Shown here: piece by piece, positions 9,002 to 17,696 of the stretch | Layout: each line of letters begins with the position of its first letter | How positions within the stretch are numbered: position 1 is the first letter of the stretch | Notes under the pieces: model-generated | What the model was told of the DNA's origin: nothing | The model's database searches: none | What the model saw: the letters and a program-made list of their open reading frames with translations, nothing else | NCBI RefSeq assembly: GCF_004352915.1 | Contig: NZ_SJSY01000076.1 | Span: forward strand, 372,001 to 436,000 | Length of the DNA: 64,000 bases | DNA from: Flavobacterium zhairuonense | Lineage (GTDB): Bacteria; Bacteroidota; Bacteroidia; Flavobacteriales; Flavobacteriaceae | Direction: 5' to 3' | Position numbers and translations under genes: made by a program

Positions 9002-9289
9002 ATCTATAATATTTAATTCAAAAATAAACAGCATCTTCTCTGTGAAAGTAAATTTAGTTGTGATTGTTTAAACACAACTTTAATGGGATTGCTTAGTTTT
9101 TTTTTTATAAAATCAAATCGTTTGAGCTCCTTTAAAACCTAGCTTTTAAAAACTATTCTTTAAAAATTTCCAAGCAAAATCTTCATTCAAAATGATTCTT
9201 TTAAAAAACATTTCAAAAATAGTGTTATTTTTACACTTATAACTATTTTTAACCGCTATATTTTTACTAACCTATTTAAAACCGCCAAA
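9002..9289. other. Intergenic region upstream of GH97
   Basis: AT-rich; it holds a -7 element for the 44-aa ORF (9019-9026, minus strand). Several TATTTTTA-like runs near 9220-9265 could serve the GH97 gene, but none matches the full consensus. I see nothing else in it. Confidence 0.4.
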
Positions 9290-11233
9290 ATGAGATGTAT
9301 TTTTCTTAGTTTTCTTTTATTTTCAATTTCATATTCGATTCAAGCCCAAAAAACAGAGGCATTTAGTCCTGATAAAAACATTAAACTCGAAATTTCTGTA
9401 GCTAATGGAAATGCTTTTTATACTGTAAGCTATCAAAACAATGAATTTCTGGGGCAATCTCCTCTAGGTTTGGTAAGTTCTGTGGGAGATTTTTCTAAAA
9501 GCTTAAAATTGGTTGGCAGTGCCAAAGACAAAATTCAAGAATCCTATAAGTTAGATCGCTCAAAAGTCAGTCAAGTGAATTATAAGGCAAACGAATTGAA
9601 ATGCATTTTCACAAATGCTGCGAACGATACTATAAATGTCATTTTTAGAATTACAAATACAGATATTGCTTTCAGTTATATCATTCCAAAAAGCAAAAAA
9701 AATAGCGGAAACTGTACCATTGAAAAAGAAATTACAGGTTTCAAACTTCCTTCAAAATCCACCACTTTTATTACGCCACAAGCACCGCCATTAAGTGGTT
9801 GGGAAAAAACGAAACCTTCTTATGAGGAAGAATATACTCGAGAAGCTGCAATTGGAACAAAATCACAATACGGATTAGGATTTACTTTTCCGGCACTTTT
9901 TCATGTGGAAGATAAAGGCTGGCTTTTGATTTCTGAAACTGGAATCAGTGGAAATTATGTTGGAACTCGATTAAGTGACGCGAGCATTGACGGAATCTAC
10001 ACGGTTAGTTTTCCGCAAGAAGGCGAAAACAATCATGAAGGGCCAGTAACAGCAACGGCAACTTTGCCAATGCAAACTTCTTGGAAAACCATAACGCTAG
10101 GAAAAACGTTGAAACCAATTGTTGAATCGACTGCTTCTACAGATGTTGTAAAGTCTCTTGTCAAAACTTCAAAAATATTTGATGCCGGCCGTGCAAGCTG
10201 GAGCTGGATCGTTTGGCAAGATGAAAGCTGTAATTACAATGACCAAAAAACTTTTATTGATCTTGCCTCAGACATGAAATGTGAATTCATTTTGATTGAT
10301 GCGCTTTGGGATGTAAATATCGGAAAAGAAAAAATGGCCGAATTGGTACAGTATGCCAAATCAAAAAATGTTGGCGTTTTGCTTTGGTACAATTCAAATG
10401 GAAACTGGAATACAGCACCACAAACGCCAAAAAATAAAATGAATACGTCAGAAGCACGTCGAGAAGAAATGAAATGGTTGCAACAAATTGGCGTGAAAGG
10501 ATTAAAAATTGATTTTTTTGGTGGAGACAAACAAGCTACTATGAAATTATATCACGACATACTGGTTGATGCAGCAGAATTTGGTCTGAATATTAATTTT
10601 CATGGAGCTACACTTCCACGTGGTTGGGAAAGAATGTATCCAAATTACATGACAAGTGAGGCGGTTCTTGCTTCTGAAAATTTGGTTTTCCAACAAGCAT
10701 TCAGTGACCGATATCCTTCTACCGCAACAATTTATCCATTTACAAGAAATACTGTCGCTTCAATGGATTTTGGTCCCGTTTTTCTAAATAAGCGTCTGCA
10801 TCGTGAGCCAAACAAAGGCACAATTCGTAAAACTACAGATGCTTTTGAAATGGCGACAGCGGTAGTTTTCTTTTCTGCCGTTCAACATTGGGGATTAACG
10901 CCAGAAAATTTAAAAGAAAAACCTGCATACTTGTTCGATTATTTAAAAGCTGTTCCGACAGTTTGGGACGAAACCGTTTTTATAGATGGTTATCCAGGAA
11001 AATATTGTGTAATTGCCCGCAGGAAAAACACAAAATGGTATGTTGCTGCAATTAATGGCGAAAACAACCCAAAGAATATTACCGTAAATCTTCCGATGTT
11101 AAAAGGCAAAAATGTTTCTGTCATAAGTGATGGCGAAGGTCAGGAATCGAAATTCAGTACAAAAAAATTGGATAATGCTTCGTTTAATTTGGAACTTTCA
11201 GCAAACGGCGGAACGGTTTTATTTATGCCTTAA
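9290..11233 (+). CDS. Glycoside hydrolase family 97 (alpha-glucosidase/alpha-galactosidase)
   Basis: A 647-residue exported enzyme with signal peptide MRCIFLSFLLFSISYSIQAQ. It has the three-part GH97 layout: N-terminal beta-sandwich (about 25-285), catalytic barrel (about 290-560) and C-terminal all-beta domain. In the barrel, LLWYNSNGNWNTAPQTP and GLKIDFFGGDKQ stand out; Asp408 in KIDFF is where retaining GH97 members such as the Bacteroides alpha-galactosidase place their nucleophile, whereas the inverting SusB type uses Glu residues. I therefore favour a retaining alpha-galactosidase-type enzyme. No SusCD pair lies beside it, so it is not in a standard polysaccharide locus. Confidence 0.9.
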   Translation: MRCIFLSFLLFSISYSIQAQKTEAFSPDKNIKLEISVANGNAFYTVSYQNNEFLGQSPLGLVSSVGDFSKSLKLVGSAKDKIQESYKLDRSKVSQVNYKANELKCIFTNAANDTINVIFRITNTDIAFSYIIPKSKKNSGNCTIEKEITGFKLPSKSTTFITPQAPPLSGWEKTKPSYEEEYTREAAIGTKSQYGLGFTFPALFHVEDKGWLLISETGISGNYVGTRLSDASIDGIYTVSFPQEGENNHEGPVTATATLPMQTSWKTITLGKTLKPIVESTASTDVVKSLVKTSKIFDAGRASWSWIVWQDESCNYNDQKTFIDLASDMKCEFILIDALWDVNIGKEKMAELVQYAKSKNVGVLLWYNSNGNWNTAPQTPKNKMNTSEARREEMKWLQQIGVKGLKIDFFGGDKQATMKLYHDILVDAAEFGLNINFHGATLPRGWERMYPNYMTSEAVLASENLVFQQAFSDRYPSTATIYPFTRNTVASMDFGPVFLNKRLHREPNKGTIRKTTDAFEMATAVVFFSAVQHWGLTPENLKEKPAYLFDYLKAVPTVWDETVFIDGYPGKYCVIARRKNTKWYVAAINGENNPKNITVNLPMLKGKNVSVISDGEGQESKFSTKKLDNASFNLELSANGGTVLFMP

Positions 11234-11240
11234 TTTTCTT

Positions 11241-11403
11241 AAGCTTCAGAGAAGCGAAATATTTATAGCAAAAAAATAATTGTTTACAATATAAAGCTCC
11301 AGCGGAGCGACATATATTTGAATAAAAAATATGTCGCTCCGCTGGAGCTTTTTTCATTTGTCTTATTGCAATCCTATAAATATTTTACCCCGATGGGGCT
11401 TTA
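11241..11403. repeat. Nested palindromic intergenic repeat, copy 1 (163 bp)
   Basis: Left end: a small hairpin GCTTCagaGAAGC (11243-11255), then ATATTTATAG (11259-11268), matched by CTATAAATAT (11374-11383) at the right, which ends in CCCCGATGGGG. Inside is a perfect 23-bp inverted repeat (11293-11315 / 11329-11351), whose arms each contain their own GCTCC/GGAGC mini-palindrome. The same plan recurs at 39673-39835. It starts 8 bp after the GH97 stop and can also act as a terminator. Confidence 0.85.
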
Positions 11404-11442
11404 CAAAAATAACTTTTAATCGTTTTGAAAATCCTTTTAAGT

Positions 11443-12876
11443 TTATTGTTTTTTGGTAAAACCTTTTCGGGTCATTTCGCCCCAGCCATGTGTTCCTTTG
11501 ATTTTTTCCTTGTAGCCCACTAAAGCTGCGTAAACTGCCATTGGATGAAAATATAATGGTTCAATAAATGCTGCTAAAAGCAATTTGAAAAAATCAGCTT
11601 GTTTTGGATATTTATGAAAAGTTCGCTCTTCACTGAACAATGCCAAAACAGAAAAGAAAACGGCAAAAGTGTAAACAAACAATAAGAGCAAAAAGAAAAA
11701 ATGCCAATTCAGCAAACCTAAAATTATAAAAACTAAAGTAATGACAAGTCCTATAAATTCAATTCCTGGCGCCAGAAACTCAAATAATGTCCAATAAGGA
11801 ACACTCAGCATTCCTAACAATTTATATTTTGGATTCATGAACATTCTTTTATGAAAACTAAGTGTTTCGATTGTTCCTCGCATCCATCGACTGCGCTGTT
11901 TTTTGAATATTTTGAACTCTTCTGGAGCTTCTGTCCAACAAAGCGGATCTGGAATATAACTTACAGAATATGGCAATTTGTTTTCAAGCATATAACGACG
12001 CATTCGCACCACAAGCTCCATATCTTCCCCAACTGTTTTTGTGCTGTAACCGCCTGCTAATAATGCAATTTCTTTGTCGAATGCACCAAAAGCACCAGAA
12101 ATCAATAATAACCCGTCAAGTCTTCCCCATGCCATTCTTCCTAAAAGAAATGCGCGCAAATATTCTAAAACCTGAATTCGCGGAATCATGCTGTCTGGAA
12201 TATTCACTTCGACCAAACGACCGTTTTTAATTATACATTGATTGGCAATTCTTACTACTCCTCCAGTTGCGATAATGCGTTTTCCGTGCGATTCTAAAAA
12301 AGGCTTAGCCAATTTTAAAAGCGAATCTTTATCCAGAATACAATCTACATCAATACAAACCACATATGGATTTTGAGCAATATTTAAACCTACATTCAAG
12401 GCATCGGCTTTGCCTCCATTTTCTTTATCGGCAACAATTAATTTTTTGAAAGCAGCATTTCTGGAAGTATAGATTCCTTTTAGTTTTTTGGTTTCAATTT
12501 GTGGATGAAAATCAAGTTCAGTCAAAACTAAATCATAAGTTTTGATTAGAATTTCCATCGAATTGTCTTTACTTCCATCATTTACCACAATAACCTGATA
12601 ATTATTATAGTTCAATGAAAGCAAAGATTTTACATTTTCTTCGATTGTAAAACCTTCGTTATAAGCTGGCGCAATCAACGAAAGTTTTGGTGCAAACTCA
12701 CTTGTAAGCAAAACATCGTAGTCAACAAAACTGTTTTTTTTAAGATAACCCCTAAGCTCTTTTGTAGAAAGATACGCTAATATAAGATACGAAGACATGA
12801 TCAATATCGCATAGCCCAAAATAAGAACTATGTATATATCTACAAACCACATTAATTCGTTGTTTAAAAAATCCAT
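11443..12876 (-). CDS. Processive family 2 glycosyltransferase (PgaC/IcaA-like polysaccharide synthase)
   Basis: A 477-residue membrane synthase. One N-terminal helix (about 13-38) precedes the GT2 domain with LIAPAYNEG, VVNDGSKDNS, the DVD metal motif (176-178), the acceptor-side GED (283-285) and QRSRW (327-331), the QxxRW signature of processive synthases. Several C-terminal helices (about 360-460) would form the export pore. This arrangement is that of poly-N-acetylglucosamine synthases; the sugar made here is not known. It is the last gene of a five-gene unit with a TPR/barrel protein that could pass the polymer through the outer membrane. It starts 9 bp after the preceding gene. Confidence 0.85.
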   Translation of the reverse strand: MDFLNNELMWFVDIYIVLILGYAILIMSSYLILAYLSTKELRGYLKKNSFVDYDVLLTSEFAPKLSLIAPAYNEGFTIEENVKSLLSLNYNNYQVIVVNDGSKDNSMEILIKTYDLVLTELDFHPQIETKKLKGIYTSRNAAFKKLIVADKENGGKADALNVGLNIAQNPYVVCIDVDCILDKDSLLKLAKPFLESHGKRIIATGGVVRIANQCIIKNGRLVEVNIPDSMIPRIQVLEYLRAFLLGRMAWGRLDGLLLISGAFGAFDKEIALLAGGYSTKTVGEDMELVVRMRRYMLENKLPYSVSYIPDPLCWTEAPEEFKIFKKQRSRWMRGTIETLSFHKRMFMNPKYKLLGMLSVPYWTLFEFLAPGIEFIGLVITLVFIILGLLNWHFFFLLLLFVYTFAVFFSVLALFSEERTFHKYPKQADFFKLLLAAFIEPLYFHPMAVYAALVGYKEKIKGTHGWGEMTRKGFTKKQ

Positions 12877-12885
12877 TAGTTTTAA

Positions 12886-13707
12886 TTATACGGTTAAAGT
12901 CTGCAATACATTTTGCGCTTCATATTTAATTAAAGTATTTGGCGCTCGATCTACTAATTCTGCCACATAAGGAACTTTTTGAGTAAGCTTCAACTCTTTA
13001 ATTAGTTTTAATCCAAGAGTGATTACGGTTGTATTTTTTGATTCCAATAAAAGTTCCACTCCTTTTGTATCGCCTATATCATGCTTTTTAAAAGCTCCAA
13101 TTATATTCAACTGTGTCCAATCATCAATAGGATCAGGATGTTCCGTCAAATGAACAATGCCTTTTGTTCCCGCTAATTTGATACAAGCATTAATTGCGAC
13201 GATTTTTAAAGTCTTTTTTCGAGCTTTCGAAAATATTATAATATTTTCAAATGCATCGTTAATATTAAACTCAGCAAGCTCTGTAATTCCTTTGCATTTT
13301 ACTTCCCATCTGAAGTTTCGAAGTTTTTTAAATGAATCATTTATCAAACCCGAATCTTTATAAAGCTGTTCTAGTTTTTGAGCATAAACGCCATCATAAT
13401 TTTTGTGCAGATTTAGGATTGTTTCCATCACAACTTCTCTAAAAAATGCATTATTTAAAAACAAGTCCAAGCTTCGTTCTTTCTGAATTGAGGCAAACGT
13501 CTTGTCTTCAAAAACCACTGCAGCCATCAATTCTTCAATTGCTGCACTGTATTCAATTCTAAGTCTTTCCCTTTTAATGTTTTTATTTCGGCTCCAAATA
13601 ATGACTACATACAACAAAAATGAGGCTCCAACAAATACGTATATTGAAAAAATCAAAAATGGCACGACCCAATCTCCCTTTTCATATAGTTCCCAAATTT
13701 TTTCCAT
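12886..13707 (-). CDS. HEAT-repeat-like membrane protein of the exopolysaccharide unit
   Basis: A 273-residue protein with one membrane helix near the N-terminus (about residues 14-37, VVPFLIFSIYVFVGASFLLYV cut here to its core) and a basic segment after it. The rest is a series of helical pairs such as DTKGVELLLESKNTTVITLG and LKLIKELKLTQKVP that read as HEAT-type repeats. The soluble part should face the cytoplasm. Its stop is 9 bp before the GT2 start and its own start is 1 bp after the YaiO-type gene, so it is translationally packed into the operon. A scaffolding role for the synthase is an inference from position. Confidence 0.7.
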   Translation of the reverse strand: MEKIWELYEKGDWVVPFLIFSIYVFVGASFLLYVVIIWSRNKNIKRERLRIEYSAAIEELMAAVVFEDKTFASIQKERSLDLFLNNAFFREVVMETILNLHKNYDGVYAQKLEQLYKDSGLINDSFKKLRNFRWEVKCKGITELAEFNINDAFENIIIFSKARKKTLKIVAINACIKLAGTKGIVHLTEHPDPIDDWTQLNIIGAFKKHDIGDTKGVELLLESKNTTVITLGLKLIKELKLTQKVPYVAELVDRAPNTLIKYEAQNVLQTLTV

Positions 13708-13708
13708 A

Positions 13709-14923
13709 TTAAAAACGTTTCGTAACGATTAGCTGCAGATTAAACCTGTTTCTATATTCTCCTGGAGTGTATTCCTCACGTTCATAAAGAAAAATTGGGC
13801 GAACAAAAAAAGAATCACCAAAACGATGCTGGTATTGCAATCCAACTCTAAAAGCTTCTAATGGTTGTGTAAAGCCGTTATAAAGATACAAGTACGGAAC
13901 TGTTCCGTATTGAAGTTCCAGCCTTATAATGCTTTCATTTTCTTCATTAGTTTTCTGCAAACTCAAAACATGCGAAAACAATGAATTTCCTGTATCGTAA
14001 TACGGTCTGTATGCCAATGTATAACTTCCTGAATTGTATGCAACTTGCCCTGTAAGCAACGTAATATCATCGCTTTCAAAATGCATAAATCGGGCCCCAA
14101 ATGCGAAATCAAATTTTTTAACTGGTGCAAAATAATATTCTAAACCAGCCTTTCCAACGGGAAATAGCGTTTCTCCTGTTGAAAGTCCAGCATTGGCGTA
14201 TAAATAACTTTTGTTGGAAAAGGTTTGATAAAAATCAGTTTCAAAAAGCATTTGTGTATCATTGCTGGTATTTCCAATATTTGCGCGACCCACAATTGCC
14301 GATTTGCTGAATTTATGCGAATATTCAACATACCCATAATGCAAAGGTGATTGGCCTGGCTCTGAAGTAGAAATATTAAGATAAGACGCTGCAATTGCAT
14401 TTTTTGCTTTTTTTCCAATCAGTGTTCGAATGCTTCTAAATGGCTGTGTGCTATTATCTGCAATTGAGGCTTTTTCAATAAGTTCCAACGCCTCTTGATC
14501 GCGGTTTAGCTTTTCAAGACAAGTTGCTTTTGTTTTTATAACTTCTGTAGATTTAGGCTCGATTTCCAAATATTTATCGCAATATGAAATACATTTTTCA
14601 TATTGTTCTGACCAGAAATACGTATTGATAATCGCCAAAAGAGCATCCGGATTTGGTTTTGTCCTATCAGCCATTGGAGCCAATATTTTTATTGATGTGG
14701 AATACTCCTTTTTCCAACTATAAATTCGGCCTGTATAAACCTGAATATCTTCGTTTTCAGGAAATTTTGCAAGTAAAGGCTCAATTAATGATAAGGCTTT
14801 ATCGAAATTATTCTTCTCTGTTTCTTGTTTTACTTGAGCCAAAACTGCATCGATATTTACTTCTTGCCCAAAACAAATAGAAGAAACAAACAACAAAACA
14901 ATTGAATAATATAGAAATTTCAT
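13709..14923 (-). CDS. TPR plus YaiO-family outer-membrane beta-barrel protein
   Basis: A 404-residue protein: signal peptide (MKFLYYSIVLLFVSSICFG), about 150 residues of TPR helices (for example ALSLIEPLLAKFPENEDIQV), then a barrel domain of alternating strands from about residue 170 to the C-terminal LQLIVTKRF, ending in Phe. The barrel matches the YaiO family. TPR-then-barrel in front of a GT2 synthase mirrors PgaA, the outer-membrane exporter of poly-GlcNAc. The start codon overlaps the stop of the receiver gene by one base (TAATG), which implies coupled translation. Confidence 0.85.
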   Translation of the reverse strand: MKFLYYSIVLLFVSSICFGQEVNIDAVLAQVKQETEKNNFDKALSLIEPLLAKFPENEDIQVYTGRIYSWKKEYSTSIKILAPMADRTKPNPDALLAIINTYFWSEQYEKCISYCDKYLEIEPKSTEVIKTKATCLEKLNRDQEALELIEKASIADNSTQPFRSIRTLIGKKAKNAIAASYLNISTSEPGQSPLHYGYVEYSHKFSKSAIVGRANIGNTSNDTQMLFETDFYQTFSNKSYLYANAGLSTGETLFPVGKAGLEYYFAPVKKFDFAFGARFMHFESDDITLLTGQVAYNSGSYTLAYRPYYDTGNSLFSHVLSLQKTNEENESIIRLELQYGTVPYLYLYNGFTQPLEAFRVGLQYQHRFGDSFFVRPIFLYEREEYTPGEYRNRFNLQLIVTKRF

Positions 14924-15288
14924 TAAGCTTTGATTTTTAACAACTTATTAATTCGCACTAAAAGAACTGCAGGACTGATTGGCTTTGCAATAAATTCATT
15001 TGCACCAATATCAAAAGAATCCAGTTCAGTTTGTTCAACACCTGAAGAAGTAAGTATTATGATAGGAACTTCTGAATTAATAGTTTCCCTCACATACTGC
15101 GTAATTTCCATTCCGCTTATGCCAGGCATATTAATATCGGTTAAAATCAAGTCGTAATTGTTTTTTTCGATGGCTTCAAGCGCATCTTTTCCGTCAGAAA
15201 ACTGCTCAACAGCAAATCCTTTGGACTCTAGGAAAAATGATAATGATTTGCGTAGGATATCATTATCTTCGGCTAAAATGATTCTCAT
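14923..15288 (-). CDS. Single-domain response regulator (receiver only)
   Basis: A 121-residue receiver domain from the ATG at 15288 (MRIILAEDND). An upstream TTG at 15309 would add seven residues in front of the first strand and is less likely. The acidic pair is E7/D8, the phosphoacceptor Asp51 (LILTDINMPG), the switch Thr/Ser in IIILTSSG and the Lys in FIAKP. There is no output domain, so it should act by protein contact, perhaps on the polysaccharide machinery encoded directly downstream. The hybrid kinase gene ends 74 bp upstream and is the natural phosphodonor. Confidence 0.9.
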   Translation of the reverse strand: MRIILAEDNDILRKSLSFFLESKGFAVEQFSDGKDALEAIEKNNYDLILTDINMPGISGMEITQYVRETINSEVPIIILTSSGVEQTELDSFDIGANEFIAKPISPAVLLVRINKLLKIKA

Positions 15289-15362
15289 TGTTATTATAAT
15301 TTGAGGCAAAAATGCTATTTATGTTAGGCGTATATGTAAAGCTAAGGCTTATTTTTTTTTTA

Positions 15363-17348
15363 TCAAAGCTCCTTCAAGATTTTAACGGTCTCATCTATAC
15401 CACAATGCAAAATGTTTATTTTATCAGCACTTTCAGAGGTAAATTGATTTTTTGAAGCTTCTTCTTCAATAATTGACAAACAATTTGTGAGATCAGAAAG
15501 CATAAAAATATCTAAGCTTGATTTCATATTATGTGCCAGTTTCTTTGCCACATCATACTCCTCATTCTTAAATGCTTCTTCAAGCTGTGCTGTCTGACTA
15601 GGGATTTTTTCTATAAAAAGATCAATCATTTCTTTTCTAAAATCAGGATTGCCACAAGCCATTTCGTCTAAAATAGAAAAATCAATTACCCTTCTTCTTC
15701 CATGATCAGCATCTTCGTTCATAACGGTTTTTATAGCTTTTAAAAGCACCGCTTGCTTAAAAGGTTTTGGTACATAAGCATTCATTCCAACTTTATAACA
15801 ACGTTCCTGTTCTCCAACAAGAGAATGCGCAGTCATGGCAATAATCGGAATTTCTAACTTCATTTCGTTTCTGATGTATTCCGTTGTCTGATAACCATCT
15901 TTAATTGGCATTTGAAGGTCCATCAAAACTAAATCGTATTTGTTCTTCGATAAAAGTTCGATGCCTTCTTCCCCATTTTCGGCGATATCTATTTCAAAAC
16001 CAAAATTTTGCACCACACTTTTTGCTAATTTTTGGTTCAGAACATTGTCTTCGCAAAGCAAAATTTTCAGGTTTCCAAGATCATTCTTTGAAATGGTTTT
16101 AACGGTCTCAAGTTTTTCAGTCGCTTTTTTATAAGAAAGAACAAAAGAAAATTCTGAACCTCGTCCTTCTTTGCTTTTTACTTGAATTTCAGATTTTTGA
16201 AGTTCAACCAATTGTTTTACGATATTTAATCCGAGTCCAGTTCCACCGAATTTTCGCGTTGTACTTTCCTCTGCTTGTGTAAAACGTTCAAAAATAGTTT
16301 TGAGTTTGTCTTCTGGAATTCCGATTCCGGTGTCTTTCACAGAAAATCGAAGTGAATAATGATCTTCTGTTTCATCAACCTTTTTAACAGAAACCGTGAC
16401 ATCACCTTCAACAGTAAATTTCAATGCATTTCCGATAAGGTTTACTAAAATCTGATTTAACCTTCCTTGATCGCCAATAACCATATCAGGCATATCGGCA
16501 TCTAAAAAGAGATTGAATTCTACGTCTTTATGCGCTTTTACTTTTAATAAATTATAAACATGTTTAAGTGTTTTTTTCAGATTGAAAGGCTCCGAATCAA
16601 TAGTTAAATTCCCTGATTCAATTTTAGAAAGGTCCAAAATATCATTTACAATCAAAAGCAGATTTTCGCCCGCAATTTGAACGCTATCAATATAATCGTG
16701 CTGTGTTTCATCAAGCTCAGTTTGCGATAAAAGATCTGTAAAACCAATTATGGCGTTTAATGGCGTACGAATTTCGTGGCTCATATTGGCCAAAAAACTG
16801 TCTTTTGCCAAAACTGCACGTTCTGCAATTTTTTTCTGAGCAGCCAACTCAATATTTTTAGTCTGAACTTCCAGTTGATTTATAACGTGTTTTGCAATAA
16901 TCGAAAGTGCATTTCGTTGATTTTCATCCAATTTCTTGGTAACATGATCTATGGCGCAAATGGTTCCGATATTAAAGCCGTCTGGTGTTGTCAAGGGAAC
17001 TCCAGCATAAAATCTTACTTTAAAACCTCCGGTAACATTAGGATCATCTTTAAAACGGTCGTTCAAAAATGTGTCATTAATTTCGACCATTTTTGACTCC
17101 ATAATCGTGTATTTGCAAAAACTGATATCGCGTGGCACTTCAGAAACCCCTATTCCGATTTCAGATTTAAACCATTGTCTGCTTTCATCAATAAAAGAAA
17201 TATGGGCAATTGGCACACCGCAAATATAAGAAACAAGCTTTGTGGCATCGTCAAAAGCATGATCTGGAAGTGTGTCTAATATATTATAACGTTTTAAGGC
17301 TGCTAAACGTTCAAATTCGTTTTCTGGAATTGGATTTTCTGTACTCAT
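15363..17348 (-). CDS. Hybrid sensor histidine kinase (GAF-HisKA-HATPase-REC-Hpt)
   Basis: A soluble kinase of 661 residues with no membrane helix. Domains: GAF (about 25-165); HisKA with the phospho-His191 in NMSHEIRTPLNA; HATPase (about 295-410, with N box VNLIGNALKFT and G boxes DTGIGIP and FGGTGLGL); receiver with Asp477 (LVLMDLQMP); and Hpt with His606 (LAHNMKSS). This gives a complete His-Asp-His relay that can phosphorylate the stand-alone receiver at 14923-15288. The GAF domain implies a cytoplasmic small-molecule or redox signal. It heads the exopolysaccharide unit. Confidence 0.9.
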   Translation of the reverse strand: MSTENPIPENEFERLAALKRYNILDTLPDHAFDDATKLVSYICGVPIAHISFIDESRQWFKSEIGIGVSEVPRDISFCKYTIMESKMVEINDTFLNDRFKDDPNVTGGFKVRFYAGVPLTTPDGFNIGTICAIDHVTKKLDENQRNALSIIAKHVINQLEVQTKNIELAAQKKIAERAVLAKDSFLANMSHEIRTPLNAIIGFTDLLSQTELDETQHDYIDSVQIAGENLLLIVNDILDLSKIESGNLTIDSEPFNLKKTLKHVYNLLKVKAHKDVEFNLFLDADMPDMVIGDQGRLNQILVNLIGNALKFTVEGDVTVSVKKVDETEDHYSLRFSVKDTGIGIPEDKLKTIFERFTQAEESTTRKFGGTGLGLNIVKQLVELQKSEIQVKSKEGRGSEFSFVLSYKKATEKLETVKTISKNDLGNLKILLCEDNVLNQKLAKSVVQNFGFEIDIAENGEEGIELLSKNKYDLVLMDLQMPIKDGYQTTEYIRNEMKLEIPIIAMTAHSLVGEQERCYKVGMNAYVPKPFKQAVLLKAIKTVMNEDADHGRRRVIDFSILDEMACGNPDFRKEMIDLFIEKIPSQTAQLEEAFKNEEYDVAKKLAHNMKSSLDIFMLSDLTNCLSIIEEEASKNQFTSESADKINILHCGIDETVKILKEL

Positions 17349-17441
17349 TAATTTAAGTGGTAAAGCGCATAAAGTTAAAGTATTTCGACCAAGAATTTTA
17401 GTCTATTTTGTATTTAATATGTTTTTTTATTTAAAATTTAA

Positions 17442-17602
17442 AATTAATTTAAACACATAGAAACATAGATTTTACCTGCATATAAGGAGCTAAAAAAAAG
17501 AAACTAGTTTCTAACACATAGCCAACTATGTTTATTTTAAATAAGTGAAACGCCTTTTTTTTTAACGCTCTAAATCTATGTTTCTATGTGTTAGAATTAA
17601 TT
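17442..17602. repeat. Palindromic MITE-like intergenic element (161 bp)
   Basis: Terminal inverted repeats of about 31 bp (17442-17472 / 17572-17602), identical over the 21-bp core that starts AACACATAGAAACATAG. Inside, a GAGC + A-run near 17488 faces a T-run + CGCTC near 17560, and a partial copy of the core (AACACATAG) recurs at 17513-17521. The whole can fold into one long hairpin. No transposase is encoded. Confidence 0.75.
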
Positions 17603-17623
17603 GCACCAAGTAGCCCAAAAACA

Positions 17624-17656
17624 AAAACAGCAGTAAAAAATAATTACTGCTGTTTT
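17624..17656 (-). terminator. Intrinsic terminator of the TolC/HlyD/ABC operon
   Basis: Stem AAAACAGCAGTAA (17624-17636) / TTACTGCTGTTTT (17644-17656), T-rich on the minus strand, 41 bp past the TolC-family stop. Confidence 0.85.
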
Positions 17657-17696
17657 CTCCTAATATAACCAACAACTAAGCGAACAAATAAGTTTT

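Noticed and set aside
10234..10530. 98-codon minus-strand frame opposite GH97
   Set aside because: Covers the conserved catalytic barrel coding region on the other strand; composition is not protein-like.
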